Below, in pieces: positions 45,231 to 54,250 of a DNA stretch of 64,000 nt. Every line of letters starts with the position of its first letter. Position 1 is the stretch's first letter. Location of the stretch: contig JAURVB010012658.1 of assembly GCA_033002965.1 (NCBI GenBank), positions 474,876-538,875 on the forward strand, given 5' to 3'. The translations under genes were made by a program, and so were the position numbers. This DNA is from Piper betle (Eukaryota > Streptophyta > Magnoliopsida > Piperales > Piperaceae). The notes beneath the pieces were generated by a model, which worked only from the letters and a program-made list of their open reading frames with translations, made no database searches and had not been told where the DNA came from.

Positions 45231-47871
45231 CCGCATTGTTTTGGAGTATAGCGGAATCGCTCCACCGTATATTAAAATAAACATAAGGAAATAGTGGAAT
45301 GTACTTGATTTGTTTTATCTATTATACTACTTAGTGTTGTAATCACTAACGCGGAATTGCCTCCGCAGGTGTGCAGATACGAAAGTAGGTGATTGACAAC
45401 CAGGGCATGGAGCAAAATAAATATGAGGACTCCTTTTATTATTTATTTGAGAAATAAGTGTGGCTACTGGGGAACGGTCTAAGACTGTGGGATCTTTATA
45501 TATGTTTTTGTTAAATAAAAATGTTAGACATATTTGCTTAATTGTGAGTAACACCTGGCCAGCTAGGCCCACAATGTTGTGACAAATGGCCGGGTCGTTA
45601 CACGCCGCAACGCGAGGAAGCTACGCCTAGCGCCGCAACTACGTTTCGGTCGCATTGCCAATTCTGCCGCTGGCGACCATTGCTGCCACGATCAGGTGGT
45701 AGCCTCGACATCCTCGACCACCCAGTGACCCTTTCTTGATCGGAGCAGAGGCCGTCGCTGCCCAGGCCGGCCAGATCGAGTCACCCTTTGTCGACGTCGT
45801 AGATGAATCGGGCTTGCAGAGCTAGTTCCAAGGGTACCCATTACCCTTACTTTTCAGCCAGTAGACGCCGGCGGCGGTTGTTGTCAGAAAATCGCTGGAA
45901 TTTGCCGAAAAACCACTGAAACCCGCCAAAAAACCAGATTTGTAGGAATTTGGCAGATCTTCAGCGAAGTTCATCCAGTCGAACTTGATCGACTTCGGAT
46001 GCTGCCAAGTGTTGAATTCGAGCTCCGAGACGCGTGACAAAACCCTAACCGCCGCAGATCGCTGACCAACGTGAGGTATAATTACCTCTGATTTAATTAG
46101 TTAAAATTGATGATGATTGTTAGCATGGCATGCTAGAATTGAGTAGTTGCCATGATGAATGCCAGACTATGAATGAAGTAAAGATGTACATGATGTGATT
46201 AACAAGGAATGAAGGTTAAGTGATCTAATGAAGTAAGTAAATTTGAGCATGATAATCATGTACGATGTAACTTAGGAAAAATACAATAAAATTGGCATGA
46301 ATAAGATGAGTTAGAATTATTTTCATATTTATGGTTATTTGACGGTTGATGATTTTGTGTTTGATTGTGTTGGGTTTGATGCATCATTTAATTAGTGGGC
46401 GTTAGTATTTAATTTTGATGTGTAGGTACGGAGTAGGAGCTCGCCGCCTAGGCACGATGACACGCTTGGAGCTTCTACCAGACCCATTTAGGACTCGTCT
46501 CTATTTTATGTTCTCTTCTATTATATGTTTATTTTATTATTTGCTGGACGGGTTAAGTGGCGTTTTATTGGATCCCACTTAACTCGGGCCATTTAACTGA
46601 ATAGTTTTCCAGATTAATAACCTCTCGAGGATGATTTCGAAAACAATATCCACCACAAGTTGCCTTCGGGCCTATTATATAAATCCCTACCCAGCCCTAT
46701 ATATATGTAGTTTTCGCGTTTTCAGTGAGACGAGAGATGGAGAAATCGACTGCACGTACCATGAGAGGATGCCGTGGCAGTCAAAGCGGGCTCTGGATTA
46801 GTGCCAGCGGACTGTTCCATTTCCGAGGGATCCTGACAACTCCGCGTTTGAGTTCCTCACACCCGGAGAACGTAGAGGTTTATGGGTATTGTTTAGTACA
46901 ACGCATGTTCGGACTTGTGATTCAAAGGGTACTAAAGGCGACTGCTTGAGAGTACTCGGCCTTCGTGCTCAAGGCCAGGAGAAATATGGAGGTAAGGAGA
47001 GGGCTTAGGATTTGAGACCTGAAAATGAAGTATGAAAATGTTGAGAGCGGCATCAGCAGTAGCAGATTAGTAAGTTCGGGATGCTACTTGGTCTGCAGCC
47101 CAGTGGCTCCTAAGTAGTGCCCTTCAGAGTGTTCACGTGGAGTATATGATGTTTTCTTTCATATGAGAGTTTGCTCTCATAGACAGCTTGTTATAGTTAT
47201 TTTATTTTTCAGACCAGTAACACTTGCTACTGACGTATTTTTATACTATATGTAGGTAATAATCACGAGTTGGACGAGTTAGCTTGGACGGAGGAGCACT
47301 GTTGTCGCTTTCACACATGTCAGTCGATAGAGTGGTTAATATTTTATTTTTGATGCTATTATATTGTGAATGATGTAAAATGCTAAGACATGATAAGATA
47401 TGATTAAATACAATCAAATGACGTTATGACGTGATGAAAAGCTAAGAAATGATAACAAGAGGTGAAATGTGATCAAAGCACGCAGTGGAAGCGTTGTGGG
47501 TTGAGACCCAAGTTTCAAAATGAGTTACAACATGCTAGATCTTGTATGAATGAAATTGTTTGATATATGGTTATATATATTTGCATATGTATATTTGACA
47601 GGGTGGCCCCTAATTGCATTTTCAGGGGAAACTCTGTCTGTTATATTTCAAAATTTTTATCGGGATTGTATTGGTGTGTACTTTGATTTGCATGTCATTC
47701 ATGTAGTACTATATTAGGGTTTGTGCATTCACCCATACATTGCGAGTTGTATCTTCATCTTAAGACGCTGAGATTAGATTTGTATGAGTTAGGTTTGGGT
47801 TAGCCGGCCTAACCGGGGCCTGTAACATGCTGGTTTAGTTCACAAGCGTGAACCGGATTTGAGGTGTTACA

Positions 47872-48383
47872 ATAACCCTGTTGCTAGGCAAGAGGATAGC
47901 AGGTTAGAAATTTTGTTTCTGTTGGACATGTATTTCTATTTCTATTACTATATTACTATGAAACTCATAGAAATTCATAAATGAAGTAGTTAATGGTGGG
48001 GTTATCATTATCCTTTTTGTAGTGACGAATCAGTCTTCAGCCAGAGGGGTTTATTGCACAAAAATGCCAGGATGCTGGCTCCCGCAGAGGCAAGCCCAAC
48101 AAATGTCAGATGCAAAGCTCCGCACCTCATTAAGATCATATTGGTATACTCTCCTCCCAAAAAGAGTGAACATCTACTTTTCTTAGTTGATGTATTGTTA
48201 CTTTCTATATTTTTTATGGGTAAATGAGATTTTGGATTGAAAAAAAAGGTTAGGATTTAGGAAAGGTGAGAAAAGAACAGCAAAGTCAGCTTATTACGTA
48301 GGCGTGCGCTAGAATGCGTACTCTTCCTCTATGAGTGAGACTCCATCCAAATCAGCCACTCATTGGTTGGATCATTCAAAGCG
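47872..48383. other. Unassigned DNA at the left edge of the organelle-like block
   Basis: Short coding-like stretch near 48060-48190 (MPGCWLPQRQAQ and on) that I cannot assign. Otherwise no feature. Confidence 0.35.
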
Positions 48384-48468
48384 AAAGATATCTAATATCT
48401 GAAGTTTCTTTTTGTATCATATACGGATTATCCGATCCGCATGGACCATGATTGAGAATTCTTTGATC
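48384..48468 (+). pseudogene. ycf2: Plastid ycf2 fragment (N-terminal region)
   Basis: Translation reads YLKFLFVSYTDYPIRMDHD, a stop, then EFFD, matching a conserved segment of the early part of Ycf2, the large plastid AAA-like protein of unclear function. In-frame stops and abrupt ends show it is a dead nuclear copy, transferred directly or by way of mitochondrial DNA. Confidence 0.7.
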
Positions 48469-48765
48469 TTCCTCCACTTTTAAGAGGATGTTTAGAATAA
48501 GAACTTAATTTGAAAAACTCGGCACATTCAAGTATTAGCATTGAGCTTTTTGATCTTATTTGTCTTCTAAAGTCATCTTCTTTTCTGTTTTCTTTTCATC
48601 ATTTGTTAAGAGGATAGATCTGACTATCCTTCCTCTCTATCTATCCAAGGGATGGAAGGGCAGAGGCCTTTGTTTGGTGTCCCTTTCAGTCAAGACTTGG
48701 GGCCTCACAATTACTAGCCAATAGGCTTTTCTCTCATGCCTTTCTTCGTTTATGGTTGCCTCCCA

Positions 48766-48849
48766 GACCTTTAAGCTCACAAATTGCTAAAGGTGAAGAT
48801 GAGGTGGTTAATACCAAAAGATCTTCGGACTTTGTTGAAGTAATTTGCA
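48766..48849. repeat. 84-bp repeat, copy 1
   Basis: AAGCTCACAAATTGCTAAAG ... GGTGGTTAATACCAAAAGAT, matched at 53335-53415. On the minus strand both copies read LLVLTT then PLAICELKG, hinting at a shared ancestral coding segment. Confidence 0.9.
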
Positions 48850-49167
48850 TTTTCTGTTGGTTACCAGGAAATTCAGGCTCACACGCTTTGTATAGATTAT
48901 AGGCCTGAAAGAGGATACTGTAGACTTCTGATTTCATTTCTTCTTTATCAAAAGCCTTTCGGGATCACATTCCGTGAATCGAAAGGGAAGCCTACTCATC
49001 CATCAGCTCTCCTCTCGTAGATATGGTGTGGTTTTACGAAGACAAGGATGGGAAACAAAACGGAATGTACTAGATTTTTAGCACGTACAACCATCAAACC
49101 AGAGACCAAAGTGGGGCTCAACGAAACAAAAAGTATCATGGTACGCTGTCCTTCCCTGAAATGTAAC

Positions 49168-49280
49168 CCTTATGGTTTTGATATCCGGTAGGAATAATAA
49201 GAATCAAAGTTCAGGTTGGTTGGTCAGCCTAGTGATAGGAGACTACCTAGCTTGGTTCAAAGAGCATGCTTAAAGATTTG
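49168..49280 (+). repeat. 113-bp repeat, copy 2
   Basis: Near-identical to 35592-35704 in ACHT intron 2, with only scattered substitutions. Confidence 0.9.
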
Positions 49281-49934
49281 TTTGTTGCTAAATGTGACGG
49301 CCTAAATGCTGAACTACGGTCAAAATGGGGTTTCCAATAAGAAAGGAATACCCCAAAGATAAGTAGCCAATCCACGAATCTTCCCTTTTCTTCTGTCCCA
49401 CCTTTCGTTCCACTTATAGGAAGTGGTTAGAAATCCTTTATTCTTGAAATCGAGAGGAGAGAATAGGCCATGAGCGTAGACACTTGACCTTAGGTACAGG
49501 GGCAACTATGCCTGGTAGCCCCAAGATCATGAAATAGGCAGAACAACCATTTGCGGATGGAGGACTTTGATTGTCAGATATTGGGTTGTCAAAGCACAAC
49601 ACTATAGCTACAAGATCAGAGAAAGAGTACCACAAGCAAGGTTTAGCGTACCCTAAGGAAAGTCACTTCATACCTTAGACGGTTTAGGCTTTGTCCTTTT
49701 TCTGTTGATCCAAGAAGCCATCTTTTTTTTCTTGTTTTTCTTTTGAAAAATGATTGCCTTGCCCATTTCATCCACACCCTTAGCCACCTGCCATCTCACT
49801 GATGAGGAAGCTTAGACCATAGCGTAGCCTTCACTGCCCTTTTATCCAATGATGTTTAGCAATTGAAAGGACCGGAAAAAGGAATTGATTTGATCCCTTT
49901 TTCCTAGTCTCTGATCATCCATTTATGGGTTTAA

Positions 49935-50044
49935 TGCAAAAATTGTTATGGATTAAATTATAAGAAATTTTTTCAGTAAAAAATGAATATTTGTGAACAT
50001 TGTGGATATCATTTGAAGAACAGATTGTCGATTGACAAGATGTG
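49935..50044 (+). pseudogene. accD: Plastid accD fragment (zinc ribbon)
   Basis: Reads CKNCYGLNYKKFFQ, a stop, then KMNICEHCGYHLK: the paired C-x2-C zinc ribbon of the plastid acetyl-CoA carboxylase carboxyltransferase beta subunit, which carries biotin-bound CO2 to acetyl-CoA. It has an in-frame TAA and a further TGA shortly after, and no catalytic domain. Inactive transferred fragment. Confidence 0.72.
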
Positions 50045-50524
50045 AGGCTTCGTCGATTGAGAACATAGCCAAGTTCAACCCTGGCGATTGAGGGGTTGAT
50101 TCACATTAACACTTTATAGAGAGTTTCTTGAAGAAGAATTAGGCCAAAAATGAGGATACATTCTAGGAAAATGAAACTTCCATGGAATAAAAGCAAATGA
50201 AACACTTTTATAAAAATTCTAGTAGATTCGAGAATGAAGTTTTCATTCTGTACATGCCAGATCACGAATTAGCCCTGGCATACGAAAATCTAGGATGACT
50301 TCTGCAACAGGGAGGGGAGACTTTCGAAACCAAACGAGACTAGAAGGTAGATAGGAATTAGCACCATTCCTATGAGTGCCTTTGTCTTGAAGAGCCAACA
50401 AAGGGGGCAGCCCCTTACTTGAGGAGCCGCTTCGAGTGTAGCGAGAAGGATAAGGCTCTACCACTAAGCTTAGACTCATGAGTTTAGGAGTTCCTGAGTC
50501 TATTTTGGGGAGTGACATTGTGGT
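50045..50524. other. Organelle-like non-coding DNA
   Basis: Includes CTTGAGGAGCCGCTTCGAGT and AAGGGGGCAGCCCCTTACTT, a palindromic GGGGGCAGCCCC-type motif reminiscent of mitochondrial spacers. No gene. Confidence 0.4.
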
Positions 50525-51524
50525 TAGGGGTGGGCATGGATGTCCGAATGTTCGTGTCCAACTGATGTCCGAAGCATGTCCGACCGAATTTGACTGACCG
50601 AATTTGACCAAATTAAAATAAACCAAACATGGATATTTTTTTATCCGATCAAACGACTGACCGAATGTCCGATATTTTATATCAATAAAATAATTCCTTT
50701 AACATTTTTAATGCTAATATTATATTTTATGAAAATTACAAAACATAATATACAATAAAATTGATATTTAATGCCTAAAATAACCAAAAATGACATAAAT
50801 AAAAAAAGGATAAAAACCACTCTTGTATTTAGGAATTTAGAACAATATATTTACATTAGTAATCATATCAAACTACTTTCAAAATAAGTCAAATAAGAAG
50901 TCCTCAAGGAAGAAACCATCGAATAAAGTCACACAAATATAGTAATTCCAAACCAGCTAGTAAAAGCACACAAACATAGTAATTCCAAACTAGCTAATAA
51001 AATCACACAAAGGTGGAGAAGGCACTAGCGGTGATTATAGACATGAAGATGTTGGAATATTATCTTCATCAACATAATCATCAATATCTTCCCATTCTTC
51101 TATATTCATTGTTCAAAATAAATTTGATGATGAACTCTGTTGTTTCCCTACAAGGAAAAAATATAGTAAGAGAAAAATATATATGTTAAAAAATATATCA
51201 AAAATAAAAAATACATAGATATATAGGAAGGGGGAGGGTGGCGGAGGGCAGGGAGGGTGGGGGGAGGGCGACGGAGGTTGGAGGAGGGTGGGGGAGGGCG
51301 ACGAAGGTTGGAGGAGGGCGAGGGAGGGTGGTGGTGGCAGATAATTTTGGTAAGTAAGGTTAGGGTTAGTAATTAGGGTATAATTTCAGATTGTCTACGG
51401 ACGTTATCCGGGCCCAACGGACAAGTCGGATATTAACTCGATCGGACAAGTTTTGTCCAACAAAATTTTGGACGGATGCGAACAATAACTTGTCCGATGT
51501 CCATCCGACCGATGCCCACCCCTA
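50525..51524 (-). mobile_element. hAT-like element, 1.0 kb
   Basis: Perfect 13-bp terminal inverted repeats TAGGGGTGGGCAT / ATGCCCACCCCTA. Flanking octamers ATTGTGGT and GCTATGGT differ only by transitions, consistent with a decayed 8-bp target duplication. Subterminal GTCCGA/TCGGAC motifs occur on both sides. A minus-strand frame near 51110-51040 (MNIEEWEDIDDYVDEDNIP) resembles the acidic C-terminus of hAT transposases, but the transposase itself is missing. A G-rich minisatellite is at 51228-51340. It inserted into already-transferred organelle-like DNA. Confidence 0.75.
51228..51340. repeat. G-rich minisatellite inside the hAT element
   Basis: Repeats of GGGAGGGTGG / GGAGGGCGACGGAGGTTGGA. 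The plus strand has many GGG runs and could form G-quadruplexes. Confidence 0.9.
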
Positions 51525-51584
51525 GCTATGGTTGTTCCCTCAATTGACAGAACCCTCACCTTAAAAGAGATGTGGATGCTCCAA

Positions 51585-51702
51585 ACAAACCTGGCGCGAA
51601 GCGAAGGGATTGGATTTAACCTATGATCAGATCAATGGGCAACGATACTTTTCTTGTGGTCTTTTTGTTGATGTTGACTTCAAAGCTGTTTTCAAGTAGC
51701 CA
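51585..51702 (+). pseudogene. Unknown coding-like fragment, copy 2
   Basis: Counterpart of 42030-42152, ending DVDFKAVFK and a TAG. The shared reading frame ends at the same stop in both copies. Family not recognised. Confidence 0.45.
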
Positions 51703-51970
51703 ATGGTGAGAGCACGGGATAACTTTGACCCAAAAATTCCACTCGACAAGTCTTCTTGGAGCTCCATTGACCTGTGCCAAAGACAACAGGTGATCACCCA
51801 TTAAACCTAACTGATTTAGTTTCATATACGATGATTGGTTCTCGAAACATCTTTCTTTAGAAATCCAAGCCAAGTGAAACTCAGAGCACGCCAGGTGTCT
51901 TATACGAGAATATGAAACCAACTTCCAGCATGCAAAGAAAGCCGGCCCTCTTTCTTCCTTCTCAATGCCC

Positions 51971-52113
51971 GATCTAGTTCATGGCCTATTAGAAGTAGAA
52001 GGCGCTTTGGTGGGATCCTCATGGACAGAAAAAGATTGCAGTCAGTTTGATAATGATCGAGTGATATTGCTTCTTCGGTCTAAACCAAAGAATCCATTCG
52101 ATATGATATGAAA
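51971..52113 (+). pseudogene. ycf2: Plastid ycf2 fragment (C-terminal region)
   Basis: A 47-codon uninterrupted stretch, [20 protein letters not shown] followed by [20 protein letters not shown] and NPFDM, is an unmistakable segment of the late part of Ycf2. Both ends are abrupt. With the separate N-terminal piece at 48384-48468 it shows that non-contiguous plastid segments ended up in one block. Confidence 0.85.
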
Positions 52114-52998
52114 TTCAAAGTGAAATTTTTGATTTGCCTGTTCCTAGTCGTCATTGGAAAGAAAGGAAGAGAAAAGAAATAGATTATTACTCATTTTGAC
52201 CAGACACGTCTTGAAGGAGCAAAGGAGGCGAGTCAAGCAGGAATAGAAAAAAGAGTCTTTTGCTTCTATTTGGGCATTGCCAAACCAACCCTAGCTAGCT
52301 GCAATCCAAACCTTCCCTTCCCAACTAGCCCGTCCAATCGATCTTGTAAGATCGGCGAATTCATAGGGGTGGTCTGAAGTAGTCAGAATGAATTGTTTGC
52401 TTTATAGAACAAAAAAGCTTGACTTTCCAAGTTTTGGAGTTTCCTAGACGATGCAGGGGATGATGAAGATTTTGTTTTGGAGACGTTGCTTAAGGATCAT
52501 TCGTTGGAATGGGGTAAGTGATTCTTTTATAGGATTCCAATGGCATATTAGAATCCACGTAAAAAGGATGTTCTTTAAGTTTCATCTACTCTGAGGGAAC
52601 AACTATGGGACGGAAGGATTCAAAAGAAAAGATAGGACTTTTCTCGTATAATTACTTCATTAAATGAACCTCTCATTCATTGTCAGACACACTGATCGAG
52701 AAAAAGATAACCATCATATCATAGTCGATCGCCCTTTAACGTGATTCATCTTAGGTGGGACGCATCTGCCTAGCCATCGGGCGATCCAAAACTCCATTGT
52801 CCTGCAAAACTTGCCAAACTAGATTGACTTACCACAGACAGTAGTAGGGCAGAGAATTCTCTTAATAAGATAAGTAATCAAGCAGCAAAAAGAAGAATAG
52901 TAGAAGTTATTGACGGGAGATCTTTTCACTCTTTCTCTCTTGCTTTAGGATGCGGGATAGGGCTTTTCAAACTTTACGTAGCCAAAGCTCTTGTTGAG
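52114..52998. other. Organelle-like mosaic DNA, no gene recognised
   Basis: Rich in GAAAG/CTTTC motifs and short homopurine tracts, similar to mitochondrial spacer DNA. No frame above about 40 codons carries a recognisable motif. Confidence 0.4.
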
Positions 52999-53127
52999 TT
53001 TGCGATGGCCATCAAACTGTGGCCGGTTTTCACACTAACACATCATATGTTAGTGTGGCTGGCCGCAGACAAAGTACGTCCAGGCGCGGTTTTCCTTCAT
53101 TACGCAATCTTAGGAGACGATCAGTGA
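52999..53127 (+). pseudogene. Mitovirus-type RdRp relic
   Basis: A 43-codon frame ends with a GDD-containing segment (codons at 53113-53121) followed by one more codon and a TGA. The hydrophobic, Ala/Asp-containing context before GDD resembles motif B-C of mitovirus RNA-dependent RNA polymerases, relics of which are common in angiosperm mitochondrial DNA. It is a short, truncated endogenous copy with no other polymerase motif nearby, so it cannot be functional. The hairpin CACACTAACA/TGTTAGTGTG (about 53032-53058) lies within it. Confidence 0.6.
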
Positions 53128-53188
53128 AGTAAGGTGCAACAATGCTTTTCACATCTCGAATTTAGATTGTCAGTCTATTCCTTTTCCC

Positions 53189-53308
53189 GAAAGCCCTTGG
53201 AAAGCAATTAGAGGAATTGCTTGAAGCAGGTGATATTCAACCCTCTAAAACGCCGTATGTATGGGGCACCTATCCTCTATCAAAAGAAAGAAGATTGTCC
53301 CCTAGGAC
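53189..53308 (+). pseudogene. Gypsy reverse-transcriptase fragment
   Basis: LGKQLEELLEAGDIQPSKTPY, then after a one-base shift GAPILYQKKED, match the N-terminal RT region of Gypsy pol. Terminated by TAG at 53306. Such RT pieces also occur in plant mitochondrial genomes, in keeping with the surrounding block. Confidence 0.7.
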
Positions 53309-53334
53309 TTCGATAGGAGCTTTGAGTCTCCCTT

Positions 53335-53415
53335 GCCTTTAAGCTCACAAATTGCTAAAGGTAAACATAAGGTGGTTAATACCAAAAGATCTTTGGACTT
53401 TGTTAAAGTAATTTG
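53335..53415. repeat. 84-bp repeat, copy 2
   Basis: Matches 48766-48849. It is followed by about 190 bp up to the telomere repeats, with a minus-strand frame (to 53520) of unknown identity. Confidence 0.88.
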
Positions 53416-53602
53416 TTGGCAAAGCCAACCTCTTCCTTCCAACATCAAGGGCCCAATGGTTCGGGGACCAAGGCACATGACCGAAATCAAGAGGTTGGGG
53501 TTTGCCCCTACTTCCTTCAAGCACAGACGGCAGAATAGGCCAATAAAGAAAGAATATGGAATTCCTGGCTTTGAAAGGAATTGGTAGAGAATGACAAGAA
53601 GG

Positions 53603-54090
53603 TTTAGGGTTTAGGGTTTAGGGTTTAGGATTTAGGGTTTAGGGTTTAGGGGTTAGGGTTTAGGGTTTAGGGTTAGGGGTTAGGTTTAGGGTTTAGGGTT
53701 TAGGGTTTAGGGTTTAGGGGTTTAGGGTTTAGGGTTTAGGGTTTAGGGGTTTAGGGTTTAGGGTTTAGGGTTTAGGGTTTAGGGTTTAGGGTTTAGGGTT
53801 TAGGTTTAGGGTTTAGGGTTTAGGGTTTAGGGTTTAGGGTTTAGGGTTTAGGGTTTAGGGTTTAGGGTTTAGGGTTCAGGGTTTAGGGTTTAGGGTTTAG
53901 GGTTTAGGGTTTAGGGTTTAGGGTTTAGGGTTTAGGGTTTAGGGTTTAGGGTTTAGGGTTTAGGGTTTAGGGTTTAGGGTTTAGGGTTTAGGGTTTAGGG
54001 TTTAGGGTTTAGGGTTTAGGCCTAGGGTTTAGGGTTTAGGGTTTAGGTTTAGGGTGTAGGGTGTAGGGTTTAGGGTGTAGGGTGTAGGGT
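53603..54090 (+). repeat. Telomere heptamer array (TTTAGGG)n, proximal block
   Basis: About 70 TTTAGGG units with sporadic variants (GGGG, TTTAGG, GTGTAGG near the end). The G-rich strand runs 5'->3' to the right, as expected for the right end of a chromosome. The junction with single-copy DNA is at about 53600. Confidence 0.97.
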
Positions 54091-54250
54091 GTAGGCTTAG
54101 GTTTAGGCTTAGGTTTAGGGTTTAGGCTTAGGGTTTAGGCTTAGGCTTAGGTCTAGGCTTAGGCTTAGGTTTAGGCCTAGGTTTAGGGCTCAGGCTTAGG
54201 CCTAGGGTCTAGGCCTAGGTCTAGGCTTAGGCTCTAGGCTGCTTAGGGCT
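54091..54250 (+). repeat. Left transition zone, heptamer to hexamer
   Basis: TTTAGGG is progressively replaced by TTTAGGC, TTAGGC and CTTAGG, then by CCTAGG. The change is gradual rather than a single breakpoint. Confidence 0.9.

Larger units (their letters stand above)
43127..45602 (+). mobile_element. Solo LTR-like insertion (copy E) inside copy D
   Basis: 2476 bp, TGTAAAAACC...GGTCGTTACA, with a near-match target duplication CGCCA/CGCCG at its borders. The sequence interrupts copy D exactly where copies A and B are continuous (GCCGCGACGCGAGG). No PBS, PPT or gag/pol motif occurs inside, so a solo LTR of a different Gypsy family is most likely. It contains two sets of internal tandem repeats. 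Confidence 0.65.
42485..47871 (+). mobile_element. Solo Gypsy LTR (copy D), same family as A and B, interrupted
   Basis: The LTR occupies 42485-43126 and 45603-47871. It starts TGTAAAACCAACG and ends GGTGTTACA, with imperfect target duplication ATAAG/ATAAC (42480-42484, 47872-47876). It is the most diverged copy: the candidate intron acceptor TGCAG has decayed to TGCTGG at about 46545. The stem CGGGTTAAGTGG / CCACTTAACTCG (46549-46586) and the ATGAGAG/CTCTCAT stem (47163-47180) are preserved. No coding interior, hence solo. Confidence 0.82.
48469..49934. other. Organelle-like mosaic DNA, no intact gene
   Basis: Contains one copy of an about 84-bp repeat (48766-48849) and one copy of the 113-bp repeat (49168-49280). 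Around 49510-49680 short coding-like stretches (MPGSPKIMK and on) are broken by stops. Overall it reads like plant mitochondrial intergenic DNA, but no mitochondrial gene is complete. Confidence 0.45.

Noticed and set aside
47872..53600. Treating this segment as bacterial or as an intact organelle genome contig
   Set aside because: The recognisable pieces are broken plastid and mitochondrial-type fragments interrupted by nuclear transposons and joined to telomere repeats, which fits transferred nuclear DNA better.
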